Source of the DNA: Bagarius yarrelli
Taxonomy: Eukaryota; Chordata; Actinopteri; Siluriformes; Sisoridae
DNA length: 64,000 nucleotides
Direction: 5' to 3'
Assembly: GCA_005784505.1 (NCBI GenBank)
Contig: VCAZ01000075.1
Location: 1,038,501-1,102,500, forward strand
The notes below the pieces were generated by a model that had not been told where the DNA came from, did not search any database, and worked only from the letters and a program-made list of their open reading frames with translations. Position numbers and translations under genes: made by a program. Below are positions 1-9,604 of this stretch, in pieces (position 1 is the stretch's first letter; every line of letters starts with the position of its first letter).

Positions 1-472
1 ACTAGATGATACAACAGTACGCGACGGCAGCGATAACAGTATTGTATGGATTATTGCGATATATCGTGATTATGATGGTCGGCACAGGAAAAGAGGTGGA
101 GGGAATAATGCAGCAAACTCCACCGAACCGCTTTTGGTTTTTATGCACATTCTTTTATTAAAACTCCTTCTGGCTTCTTTCTTTTCTTTCCCCAATGCAG
201 TTGTTTACAGCTTTTTTAGGCAGCCATGCTAAGATCTGCAGTAGGAAGAACAACATAGTGCTGCGAAGAACATAAAGAATACTGTTCAGGGGGGGGGGGG
301 GGTAATAATTAACAACATGACAAGAAGAAGAAATTAAGGGAAAAGGGAAAAATAGCACTAGTTTTGCTGTGTGGGCGGGTGGGGGTGAGGGGGTTTCATT
401 TATGGAGGGCAAAAAAAAATAGTTTGTGCTGTTAATAATGTAGGATAAGAAAAAGAAGTTTAGAAAAAAGTT

Positions 473-720
473 TCAAAGTGAGAGGAAGAGAAAGAGAGAG
501 ACAGAAACAGACACAGAAGAGAGGAAGACAAAGAGAGACAGAAAAAGACAGAAAGAGACAGTAAAAAAAGGGACAGAATAAGAGAGATAGACAGCAAGAG
601 AGAGACAGACAGAAAGAGAGGGAGACACAAAAATAGAGAGACAGAGAGAGATAAGAGAAAGAGACAGAAAGGAGAGAGATAGACAGTAAGAGATAGACAG
701 ACAGAGAGAGAGACAGTTGG
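473..720. repeat. GAGACA/GAGAGA simple repeat block
   Basis: About 245 bp of nearly pure purine with interspersed C: imperfect (GAGACAGA)n. It makes a long artefactual frame on the minus strand. Confidence 0.95.
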
Positions 721-802
721 TAATCACACTGGCCTAAAGCCGCTCAGGCTGCAATTCTACAATTTCCATGTTTTCCCACCCGTGACGTTCATTTCGCCGA
801 TA

Positions 803-832
803 AACACACACACACACACACACACACACACC
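803..832. repeat. (CA)n microsatellite
   Basis: About 15 perfect CA units, next to the candidate donor at 843. Confidence 0.95.
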
Positions 833-843
833 AAGTCACTTAC

Positions 844-962
844 CTCGTTTTTGAAGGCAGGAAAGCGAGTTTAATTAATCCGTGAGTGCAAATCTGGATG
901 CCTTCCTTTGCTATACTGGCTACTTTCAGGCTGTGCTCTAAAATGTGCAGTTCCATCTTTTG
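844..962 (-). other. Possible exon of a neighbouring minus-strand gene leaving the window to the left
   Basis: A strong donor lies at 843-838 (AACGAG then gtaagt). Upstream of it the minus strand is open for a stretch ending with residues like LIKLAFLPSKTR. Farther upstream, 1260-1400 is relatively GC-rich (GGGGGCG-type box at about 1363-1369), as a promoter could be. I recognise no protein domain, and the upstream edge of the exon is unknown. Confidence 0.25.
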
Positions 963-1439
963 CGTCTTCTCATTTGAGCTTGAAACAAATAAACGACTAT
1001 CCTTGGCTGTGCATATATTTAACGATATTAATCTATATATTAAAAAACAATAAATAAATAAATAACTAGAGCTGTAAACCAAATAGATTGGATTTAAATT
1101 AGATCCTTCAAACGGAGCGGAAAGAAGGGTGAAGAAAGGGGGAGGAAAAGAAAAGTTGTGCACTGAAACGGGAAAAGAGACAGAGGAAAAAAGACGAGAA
1201 AGAAAGAGTGAAATAAAAAAGCAAAGCACAACGAGGTAAAAAAAACGGGAAAGGAAGAAAAGAGCGGACTGTCTGCCTCCCCCCGTGATTCCACTCCGGT
1301 GGGGAATGGAACAGTCCGGCAGCTGGCTTCACTGAAACAAACAACCTGCCAGTCAAACGCGAGGGGGCGTGTCTAAGGACAGGCGAGCTGCATGGAGGGA
1401 TTCGTAGTCCAGCTTTTAGTATATATACTGAAATAATTA

Positions 1440-1492
1440 TTTAGCCTGTTTAGCATTTTTATCATGCTTTCTGTGATGCTAAACAGGCTAAA
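1440..1492. repeat. Perfect 17-bp inverted repeat (hairpin)
   Basis: 1440-1456 and 1476-1492 are perfect reverse complements (core TTAGCCTGTTTAGCAT), separated by 19 bases. It can form a long hairpin in DNA or RNA. Confidence 0.9.
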
Positions 1493-1499
1493 ATGATCA

Positions 1500-2455
1500 A
1501 AGCATTAATTACTGAATAACGCAGGGAATTTTTTATTCATGACTCACTTTCTCTAGCCAGCTGTGACACCTGAGTGGATATGGAGTTTGTGAAGGGGATT
1601 AAAACACTATGGGACACGTCTTTCCACATTGATTACGTTAAAGTCAACTGATGTTTGTGAAACATTATCGATAATTTGACAAAGTATTGACACTGGAGAC
1701 TCCTTCCAGACAGACCAGGTCACCTTATTAACCAGATCGAATGGATTTCCCACCTTGTGGCAACTGTTTTTTTTTTTTTATTAGTTTGTACACACTAAAC
1801 CCTAAACCTGTTTAAACAACACAGAGGATTTAGTCTAATTAAACACATAATAAAGCTCACTCAACGCTGTGTGATTAAAGTCTGGACTTTAAAGGCAGGA
1901 TTTCCCAACCTCCAACCTTTCTGTGAAGCGTACTCATTTTTTTCCCAGATTAAACCTTCTAAAACATTTATTTATTGGATATCATTTATTTATTTGCAGT
2001 TTTTATATCTGAACCCACCTACAAACTCAACTGTCTTTGTTGTGTCTCTCTGTGCACAGCGGTGGGTAATCTAAAGGTCAAAGTATAGGTGCAGAAGATT
2101 TTAAAGGTTTACACGTTTTGGGGGGCCCGCAGTAACAATTTATTAGTAGTAACATTGTGCAATGGGTGTGGTAGGAGGTCCATCCTCATAGGGGCCCAAA
2201 ATTGCTAGTGTAGCCCCAGCTAGGCACTTTGGGCTATAGACATTTTTTGGGGTTTAATAACTAACTAAATAGGTTCCAAAAACACCTCAAAACGGTTGTT
2301 CTATTTATACAATCGTTTCTATGATCAAATGAAACCCGTTTCAGGGACCTCTTTTACATTGACTTTGCTTTTACAAACTTCTTTCCATGCAACGTTTACT
2401 TACTCACATGCAACTGTACAATTTTCCCCTTTCCAAACATCTTTACTCATCATTA
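1500..2455. other. Intergenic DNA, nothing assignable
   Basis: AT-rich non-coding sequence with short T and A runs. No convincing exon or RNA seen. Confidence 0.5.
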
Positions 2456-2646
2456 TCGGGGACGTGGTAGTGCAGCGGTTAAGGGTGTTGGACTGCTAAA
2501 TGGTAGATCTAGGTTCAATTCCCAGCAGCCGCCAAGTTGCCACTGAGCAAGGCCCTAACCCCCGAATGCTTAGTTGTATAAAGAGAGATAAATGTAAGTT
2601 ACTCTGGATAAGAGCATCTGCCAAATACTGAAAATGTAAATGTCAT
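2456..2646 (+). mobile_element. tRNA-derived SINE
   Basis: Begins with a tRNA-like promoter head (GTGGTAGTGCAGCGGTTAAG ... GGTTCAATTCCCAGC, B box) and ends with the fish SINE/LINE tail CTCTGGATAAGAGCATCTGC followed by AAATACTGAAAATGTAAATG. Confidence 0.85.
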
Positions 2647-4185
2647 TACTGCTGCTGGCAATCAGAACCCTTCTTTTACGATTTCATGAGACTCCAAGAA
2701 CAGGACATTGTTTCATTTCCTACAGCACTCGGTTTTAATTGCATCACTCTGATTAAAAAAAAAAAAATGATAAAGAGACAGATTAATAATTCACAAGTCA
2801 GACATTTGTTCTGTCACAGTTGTTCGTCGTGAACAGCAGTGATAAGATCCTGGGGTCTATTGCATCTCCCAGACGTGCTGAATCATGCGGTGGATCGGTA
2901 GCCGTTGCCGGAGTTACTTTAGAATTTGTGTAGACGAGCTGTAGCTAGATTAAAGATACGACCTCACCATGATAAAGACACTCGAGTACTAAAGATGCAA
3001 CACTGCTTTTTATTAGGCTTCAGAAACTCCTTAGAGAGTTTATTAATGGAGAACCTGATTACCGTTCAATAACCGAGTTAAACTAAGGCTTAATCATTAG
3101 TCTGGTATGCAATAGAACTTTAAATCCCAATGTGTGGGACTGATTCAGAGCACGGTGCTCTAGGACCCAGAAACGTTCCTGGCAGCCGAGCGCACGTTCC
3201 TCCAACTAACGAGTGTATAGCTGATCGTTACATTCCACAATTCATAACCTCTCGCTGTCTGGGCCAAAGAAAAAACTAAATAAAAAAAAAAAAAAGACAG
3301 ACTGTAAAACATGAAACCTTTCACCCAGCAGCAGACTGAGCGCAAAAATCACCACACCAAGGACAAAAATTGGTTTCATTTCTTGTGATTCGAAGTTCCA
3401 CCTTTAGTTCCAATTAAAAAAAAAGTGAAAATATAATTTTAAATTAAGTTGTTAATGTTAATCAAGTGTACTAAAGCATTAACAGCTTTATTTTACTGAC
3501 ATTTGTGTTTCCTTGTACTGTACTTGGGGACTAACCAACAGAATTCGCATACTGAAGTAAAAAAAAAAATACAAAAAAGTAAAAGTTAAAAGTAAAGTAC
3601 TGAAAGTCAAATACCAAAAAAAAGTGTGCAGTAAAAGTGAACGCAATTTGGATGTACCACATCTGCCGTTGAAATACTGACACGTAATATACAACGACAG
3701 AAGCATTCAAAGCTACCTAAAGTGCTGCCCCGCTGTTTTCTGCTATATGATGCGTCATTTCTCCCACAGGAGAGTATGTCGTATGCACACCTCCAAAATC
3801 CTAGTGCGACTAGTAGATCATCCAAGAAATTTACACACACTAATTGGTATACTAGTGAGTCGGACATAGGTGAGGCACAAGCCTGTTTTTTTATTTTTCC
3901 GCCCCAAAGTTTTTTAAGGCATTTTTGCCTTTTATAAGCCAACAGTAAGAGGGCATAAGACAAGAGGGATGGGAACATGTCCACAAGCTGGAATTAAACT
4001 CAGAATAACCCAATTCCCTGCCTACTTGTGCCCTATAATACAGTTTTAGTAAGTCTGGGCTCAAGCTGACTTTGCTTATGAAAGTTACCCAAAATTCATC
4101 TGGTGGTGTGACATTTTAAACCAATAAAAGAAGGGGGAAAGAGAGGAGAGAAGAAAAAAAAAAAAAGCGGGCTAGCTCTGGGAAC
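2647..4185. other. Intergenic DNA, nothing assignable
   Basis: AT-rich DNA with A-runs. Weak minus-strand frames at 3160-3345 and 3607-3984 lack any domain or splice support. Confidence 0.5.
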
Positions 4186-4187
4186 AC

Positions 4188-4377
4188 ATTTACAGCATTT
4201 GGCAGACGTCCTTATCCAGAGCGACTTACATTATTCCCCGTTATACAACAGAGCAAACTGGGGGTTGAGGGGCTTGCTCAGGGGCCCAGCAGTGGTGGCT
4301 CAGTGGCACTGGGAATTGAACTTCAAGGTCTTCAAGTTGGTAGTCAAACACCTTAACCACTGCCCTACAGTGCCACA
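4188..4377 (-). mobile_element. tRNA-derived SINE, reverse orientation
   Basis: Starts (on +) with the reverse-complemented tail ACAGCATTTGGCAGACGTCC and ends with the reversed tRNA-like head (AACACCTTAACCACTGCCCTAC). Confidence 0.85.
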
Positions 4378-4404
4378 AAACGGACAAGGATAGAAAAGTG
4401 AGAG

Positions 4405-4492
4405 TAAAAAAAAAAAAAAAAAAAAAAAAGTTTATTCATGTAATTACAATTTTAAGCAGTAATATAGCAAGGGGGGGGGGGGGGGGGGGGGG
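4405..4492. repeat. Poly-A run followed by a poly-G run
   Basis: About 22 A (4407-4429) and about 22 G (4471-4492). Such runs are assembly-sensitive. Confidence 0.9.
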
Positions 4493-5199
4493 CACACACC
4501 GAGAGCCCAGTTTGCTGTTAGCAGAAGGGGTGGGGGTGCATCTTAATGCTGCTTAAGTGCTCCCGGTGACGCACAAACGGCACAGAGCACGTGTGCTGTG
4601 ACGCTTTACGTAAACATCTACAGTGTTTAATTAAAACGAGTCGACGTCATGTGTGCTTAATTAAGCATGTCAAGCTTGTTACAAACCCATTAGACAGCTG
4701 GAACTGGGCAGGGAAGCGTTACAATAGTTCCTCTGTGTCATGTGCTGTGCAAGATGTTAAGACGACATTGCCAACAAACAGGGCAGGAGGGTGAAACTGG
4801 AGTTTATTAATGTTAAAAACAAACAAAGTTTAATAGAGACAGTAAGTGTTATAAAAATGTATAAAAAAAAAAGCTGCTTGTTCATCATATGCTTTCTATT
4901 TATTGCAGACATCCTGGTTCATCTGTGGATAAAAAAAAAAAAAACAACCAACAACAAAGAATGAATTCAACTTGCACATATTTTGGGACTGTTCATACAT
5001 AGGAATGTTGAAAGGCTTATTAAAGCCAGCTATTAAGTCATTATTGGTACAGACTGTTGGGTTCAGGCATTAGGATGGTCTAATAAAGCCTACAACGACT
5101 TTAACCACAGCACACAAATACATGCATTAAGACTCCCTTCTCCCCATGTTACATAAATTTGTTCGAGATGTAAAGATGCCCAGCTACGCCGCAAGACTA

Positions 5200-5345
5200 A
5201 AATGTCGCCCTTTGGACAGCAGGCACCTTATTAAACCCAAAAATCCGCCTGCGTGGCATCCATTAGGACGCTAATGTGGGATCACAGCGTTAAGGGTCGC
5301 CAGTGGTGTGGCGTGGCTGACCCCCTTTGAAAAGTGATCCCATGC
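5200..5345 (-). ncRNA. H/ACA snoRNA candidate 6 (predicted intron 7)
   Basis: The clearest fold. 5' hairpin closed by nine perfect pairs, TGGGATCAC (5342-5334) with GTGATCCCA (5285-5277), upper stems GGGTC/GACCC and GCCA/TGGC, pocket TTTTCAAAGG / TTAACGCT. H box ACATTA (5277-5272; its first A overlaps the stem). 3' hairpin: CGTCCT (5270-5265) with AGGGCG (5211-5206), upper stem GCAGGC/GCCTGC. ACA box 5205-5203, then TTT. It begins about 27 nt after the exon 7 donor. Confidence 0.8.
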
Positions 5346-5503
5346 CGAGAGAGAGCACGAGAGACACTCACCATTCATACAGAGTGCCTCAGTTGTGAGA
5401 ACGGCCATGCCATCCAAGTTACAATCTGTAAAAGAAAAGAAAAATCTAAATTAAAAAATAGAAAATAAATAAAAAACAAATAAACCCAAAACACCCGGTT
5501 AGA

Positions 5504-5630
5504 ATATGTTCCCAGTTGATTACACCAGTTCTACTGATGCAATCCACAGGGATGGGATCTGCTGTCCGGTCATGTCCACAGCAAAGTCAAAAACTTCACC
5601 TCTCGACCGCTTTGGTATATGACCGTTTTA
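5504..5630 (-). ncRNA. H/ACA snoRNA candidate 5 (predicted intron 6)
   Basis: 5' hairpin: CGGTCAT (5625-5619) with ATGACCG (5573-5567), inner CAAAG/CTTTG. H box ACAGCA (5565-5560). 3' hairpin: TCCCA (5557-5553) with TGGGA (5514-5510), then a strong upper stem GATTGCA/TGTAATC capped by CAG/CTG. ACA box (5509-5507) is flush with the basal stem, followed by TAT. It ends 78 nt before the exon 7 acceptor. The 3' pocket reads TCCCTGTG on the left and AAC on the right. Confidence 0.78.
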
Positions 5631-6490
5631 AAACAAGTTATCAAAAAGAATTGGCACCCACTGACTGGCCAAAAATGTCAGGATTCAGACTTTTATTGAA
5701 CTACTTTGTTAAAACTAGGAATGCACAGCTATTAGTATCAGGATTGATACTGATCTAAAGTACCTAAACACACTCCGATGTTTGACATTGATAGAACTTT
5801 TAGTCCCCAAAGACTCCGGCAGCAGTGACAAGGTCAGGCTCAGTGGTGAGAAAAATAGTTCAAAATGAATGTTGGTAACATCATGCAAAAGGGATTATTT
5901 TATTATAACAGAATCCAAATTTGTAAAGCTAAAAAGACAAGCTAGTCAGTAAACAAATGGCATTTCACACTTTTAAACAAAAAAAATCAATAAATCTGTA
6001 ATCGAATAAAGACTGAGCAAGGTCAAAGACAACCATTTAGCGCGTAGCCTGGCAAGAATTCAAAACACCCGGAAGGAATTACCGAGGAAGATGTCACTTA
6101 GAATTTGGGTGAGGATTCCATCTTGTGGTCAGATGGTGGTAGTGATTATTCAGCAAAAATATAAAACGCACAAAAACAATCACCAGAGTCACGTTATATT
6201 TTTTTGGATTTTTTTTAAAACAACCTCCAATAACCCGCTTCGTTACCAAACCAAAGTTTACAGACAGTGGAACATACGACTAGCGGCAATGAGAAGCAAT
6301 CCACCCGCCACCTTGCTTATAAATATTTGAGACAGGTTTAATTGTGTTTGAGCTGTGCAGACATACCCATTGTTATTCACCACCACATTCCTGGAGCACG
6401 GTTCTCTGCGCATTCCTACAGGACAGGACAGAAACTCTGTTTAAGCACGTGATCAAAACCACTCTTTAAAAAAAAAAACCCACCATCATG

Positions 6491-6628
6491 GTCTGTCTCG
6501 GCACCTGTGGGACCCAACACACAGGAAGTCTGTAAGGTCCACGACAGCAGGTTATCAGAGTTGCTCTTGCACTGTCATTTGAACATTCCAGTCAGATAAA
6601 TAACTGGATGCAGATACCACAGTGCGAC
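6491..6628 (-). ncRNA. H/ACA snoRNA candidate 4 (predicted intron 5)
   Basis: 5' hairpin: GCACTGT (6625-6619) with ACAGTGC (6575-6569), upper stem CCAGT/ACTGG, large pocket. H box AGAGCA (6567-6562) immediately follows. 3' hairpin: CTC (6560-6558) with GAG (6499-6497), ACCTG/CAGGT, GGACC/GGTCC and ACAG/CTGT stems. ACA box at 6496-6494 with three bases after it. It ends 54 nt before the exon 6 acceptor. Family not recognised. Confidence 0.72.
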
Positions 6629-7113
6629 AATCCATCACCAGTATGTAAACGGAACTTGAGGCTAGAGACTCACCGACGCTGGGACAAGTGCGCCCCCGTG
6701 TGGCTATCAGAAGCTGCAACAAGAAACATCAGGGTGTTATATTTATGATAAAGAATGGTTATATACCCATTTAATAGCTAAATACCAGCCAAAAGTAATT
6801 GGCCTTTTTACACTAAGCGTTGATTAATTTATTTGTAAAAAAAAAAATTAATCCTTTTTTTCAGGTCACAGGTTGTTGTACACACGTTGCGCTTGAATGA
6901 CTGAGGAGCGAATATTTCATTTAAAATTTGGTAATTTATTTACCCTAAAACCCTTATTAGGTGTCATAGGGTTATTCCGGTTAAAATTGAGGTTTTTTTT
7001 AAATTACAAATGCAAAGTGAATCTGCCTTTTCCCTCCTTTTTGCCAATCCAAAAAAAATGATCGGATCTGTGACTCAAAGAATCAGTTGTGTGATCTTTG
7101 GCATTACATAAAC

Positions 7114-7247
7114 GTTTGTCCTGCAGCGTCTGCCCACAAAGTTAATAGCAGTAACAGTGAGGGTAAAGCTGTACTACAGAGTTTATCTTTGAGGCATTTC
7201 CAACGACGCGGCTCTACTGCGAGGAGCTGATCGGGATAGACCTCAGG
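7114..7247 (-). ncRNA. H/ACA snoRNA candidate 3 (predicted intron 4)
   Basis: 5' hairpin: TGAGG (7245-7241) with CCTCA (7194-7190), upper stems CGA/TCG and GCTC/GAGC, pocket TCTATCC / TTGGAAATG. H box AGATAA (7188-7183). 3' hairpin: CTGTAG (7179-7174) with CTGCAG (7126-7121), upper stems CTCAC/GTGGG and GTTA/TAAC. ACA box at 7119-7117 with three bases after it. It lies about 400 nt from the next predicted acceptor, farther than the other candidates, so an extra exon may have been missed here. Confidence 0.72.
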
Positions 7248-7463
7248 AACAGACTTAGAAAATAATTACAGTTACAATAATACAAACCTACAGCTTATTC
7301 ACCATCGGAGAGTCAAGCATAAGCGTCATGTGGGTCTCATGTCTGCTTCACACCAGAGGATCTGGAAAAAAAAAAATGAAACGGTACATTGCAATAAGAC
7401 AGCAGGTCTTAAATCAGCTGATCACAATTTATTTTATTTAATTTTTTTTTTTACAAGGACCAG

Positions 7464-7534
7464 GTGTTCAGACAGGCCGGTTTCTTTCACAGGAATAAGA
7501 GCAGTTGAACATAAAAAGCCGATCATCATAACAA
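7464..7534 (-). ncRNA. C/D box snoRNA candidate (predicted intron 3)
   Basis: A perfect C box ATGATGA (7529-7523) and D box CTGA (7471-7468), 51 nt apart, flanked by a weak TGT/ACA terminal stem. The bases just before the D box (ACCGGCCTGT) would be the guide; I did not find its target. It ends about 100 nt before the exon 4 acceptor, slightly farther than usual. The only structure of this class in the gene. Confidence 0.45.
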
Positions 7535-7660
7535 ATCAACAAGAAAATCAGAATTACAAATAAAGCCTGTACCTCATTCAGCCAGGGCAACCAATCAAAA
7601 CCTAAAGGAACAAGAACGACGCTCAGTGCAGGTTCCAATGTTATCCAGGATTTAATAATA

Positions 7661-7797
7661 AATTGTCCATTCCCATAAGTAGCACTGCCATCATTTACAC
7701 ACAGCAGTGAGTTGCAAGAGAACAGAATTGTATTTTTTGCACTGTACTAGTTCCTAAGCCCAATTTTACTATAGGCCGTGACTGGTACTGTGCATAC
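7661..7797 (-). ncRNA. H/ACA snoRNA candidate 2 (predicted intron 2)
   Basis: 5' hairpin: TGCAC (7794-7790) with GTGCA (7742-7738), then GTAC with GTAC across paired single-A bulges, upper stem GGCC/GGCT, pocket CAGTCAC / TAGGAACTA. H box ATACAA (7733-7728). 3' hairpin: CTGTTC (7725-7720) with GAATGG (7672-7667), inner stem CACTGC/GCAGTG. The ACA box (7666-7664) directly follows the basal stem, with three bases after it. The RNA ends 59 nt upstream of the exon 3 acceptor. Family not recognised. Confidence 0.75.
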
Positions 7798-7956
7798 AGA
7801 TAAATCCAGTCAGGATTCTTTCATTACCTGCCATTTTAATGCTCAGGGGATCCACAACAAGAACACACATCTGGACCAAATGTCCTAAAAAGGAAAGGGC
7901 AGGAAGTGTTAAAAGATTGAAATAACTCAATCTTAAAGAACACAGGATGATGTTAA

Positions 7957-8104
7957 AGATATTCCAGGCCTCATTGTCACCTCAGCAACCAAAGTGTGCA
8001 GAGATGAAAGCAAACCTGGACATGCTGTCGCCATGTAACCAGTGGAATTAATCCATGATAAAAAAAGGTGAAATTCCAGTTCATTGAGGATTTAACATGG
8101 CTTT
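7957..8104 (-). ncRNA. H/ACA snoRNA candidate 1 (predicted intron 1)
   Basis: Hand-folded. The 5' hairpin is closed by GCCATGT (8101-8095) with ACATGGC (8036-8030). The H box ACAGCA (8028-8023) fits ANANNA. The 3' hairpin is closed by TCCAGG (8020-8015) with CCTGGA (7968-7963), has an upper stem CATCTC/GAGGTG and a pocket TTTGCTTT / ACAATGAGG. It ends in an ATA box (7962-7960), a known variant of ACA, three bases from the 3' end. The end is about 72 nt before the exon 2 acceptor. The 3' pocket could pair with the 18S segment containing UGU-UC-AAAGCA, which is the human SNORA44 target region as I recall it; treat this as a lead only. Confidence 0.7.
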
Positions 8105-8470
8105 CATAGACAAAGCGGCGCATGCGCACATGGCTTGCCTGAGTTAGCTTAGCTACAAATCGTAGTAAAAGTTGCGCCATGACGCTAAAATACAGCAATA
8201 ACCCTGAAAATATGATAATACTACGATTTAAAAAGTTGATACCAACCTAATTATTGTACACTTTAAGCCGTCTATCTTCAGCTTGTTATACACAAAGAAA
8301 TTTCAGGAAGGCGCTTTAAATACCGCGTTAAAGTTTTACCACAATAAAGTTTATTACCTAAACAAAGCTTCAAGCATTAAAAATACAAGGAATTGGTTAA
8401 GCTAAACTGTAGACATTTACCCATTTACAGGCACCACCGTCGAAGCATGCGAGCAGCGCGTTAGAAAGAG

Positions 8471-8580
8471 ACCGGAAATACTTCAAGCCTGTAGAGTTAT
8501 ACCATACACGTCACTAAATTCCGCCTACACCCGTAGAAACCCCGCCCCCGTTGAAGAGTTCAGTGCTGTGATTGGATAGT
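8471..8580 (-). promoter_or_regulatory. Promoter of the snoRNA host gene with TOP start, GC box and CCAAT box
   Basis: On the minus strand, reading toward the start at about 8470: CCAAT (8575-8571), GGGGGCGGGG (8549-8540), a TGACGT element (about 8510) and TTCCGG directly before the pyrimidine run CTCTTTCT (8470-8463). This is typical of 5'TOP housekeeping and snoRNA-host promoters. The start site is inferred from the motif. Confidence 0.55.
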
Positions 8581-8589
8581 AGTTACCGT

Positions 8590-9149
8590 TCATTAAAAAA
8601 AAAGTCAACGGAAGCACGAGGTTACTGACGTAGCATAAGAGGCAAGAGTTATAGGGCAAGTACACTTTACGACAGTGTTTTACGATAGGCTTAGTTATGG
8701 TAGCATAGGAAGCGAATTAAATAAATCATAAAATGATTAAAGAAATAAATGAATAAATACGACAATAAGCGTAATCAAGTTATTATTATTTTATTGAGGA
8801 AAACAATCTGTTTTTATTCACACTATATTTTTTCACAACTGTAATTTGATTTACAAATATAGATAGATATTATAATAGAATTATTGAATAATTTAAATTA
8901 ATGGTATTAAATAAGATTTTCAGTGAAACATATTCATGTCAACCAATCAGATTATGTTTATGGATAAAACACTACACGGGTAGAAGTGATTATTACAAAT
9001 CAACTGCAGAATAGCAGATCAGAGCAAAACACACATGGAATTTACACAAAAAGTGTATTTAGAGTTGGATTTTGCTTTCCATTTCAGTTAAGGTATAAGA
9101 AAGGTTTGCATCTACACTAATATTAGTCTGTTTCCTTCTTATTCCGAGG
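8590..9149. other. AT-rich intergenic DNA upstream of the snoRNA host gene
   Basis: No exon or RNA recognised. Several short AT runs. Confidence 0.5.
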
Positions 9150-9565
9150 TTACAATCCCTACCAGATCCAGTCCCTATCCAGCTCAGATGGTGGATCGGC
9201 ACTTAGAGACGATGAGCCACAGAGACAGATCATCAGTGAAGACCTTAGACAGCCATCCAGAAAAGACTACGGCCATCCGGACAAGAACCAACTGTGCTGC
9301 ATCGTGAAAATAACATGCTGGTTCTTCTGGGCAGAGAAACTGGCCTTCCAACTGAACCTGGTTTCTTCCATAGTTTTATATAACATTCTGTAACTAGTTT
9401 TGGTTCCTAGTTAAGGACTCTTAATTTACAGATAATAGTTAAAGTGAGTCGAGTGTTTTCGTGTTTACTATTGTCCTTGTATTGACAATACTATTCGAGA
9501 CTGTAAAGCTGCTTTGACACAATCTTTATTGTATAAAGGTGATTTGATAAACCCTTCATTACCGC
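9150..9565. repeat. Fish interspersed repeat (non-coding)
   Basis: Contains phrases repeated across fish genomes, such as 'CTGTAAAGCTGCTTTGACAC' near its end, matching in reverse the fragment at 47385-47460. Boundaries are approximate and the class is unknown. Confidence 0.5.
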
Positions 9566-9604
9566 AAACTGAAATTGTTTCCTCATATATCCCAGCTTAG
9601 GAGG

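Larger units (their letters stand above)
4885..8470 (-). ncRNA. Putative multi-snoRNA host gene (non-coding, 8 predicted exons)
   Basis: Predicted exons on the minus strand: 8470-8421, 7884-7828, 7601-7573, 7361-7288, 6713-6674, 6436-6367, 5425-5372 and 4922-about 4885. Most junctions are strong (pyrimidine tract plus AG; donors gtaatg, gtacag, gtgagt, gtatgt). The exons are 29-74 nt and carry no usable reading frame: the first ATG, in exon 1, hits a stop after seven codons, and exon 4 is closed in all frames. The start is a TOP-like CTCTTTCT preceded by TTCCGG. The last exon holds AATAAA (4904-4899) and is followed by a T-run. Each of the seven predicted introns contains one snoRNA-like structure, usually 50-100 nt before the acceptor. 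This is the classic organisation of vertebrate SNHG genes. SNHG12, which has several H/ACA RNAs and one C/D RNA, is the nearest analogue I can think of, but I cannot assign orthology. Confidence 0.75.

Noticed and set aside
5836..5886. C/D-like pair ATGATGT ... CTGA on the minus strand
   Set aside because: The C box has a mismatch, the terminal stem is only two pairs and no acceptor lies at a suitable distance.
5372..6713. Reading the host-gene exons as protein (e.g. LLIATRGRTCPSV joined to a stretch reading CNLDGMAVLTTEALCMN)
   Set aside because: These two exons join in frame, but the upstream exons close the frame (exon 1 and exon 4 contain stops) and no protein family was recognised. The non-coding host model fits better.
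8118..8127. Perfect NRF1-type palindrome as an alternative promoter
   Set aside because: It lies inside predicted intron 1 of the host gene and no start-site signal was seen next to it; kept only as a note.
7977..8198. 73-codon minus frame starting near 8198 (MLYFSVMAQLLLRFVAK...)
   Set aside because: It runs straight through the candidate H/ACA RNA at 7957-8104 and has no family resemblance. An NRF1-like GCGCATGCGC (8118-8127) inside it is noted but proves nothing.
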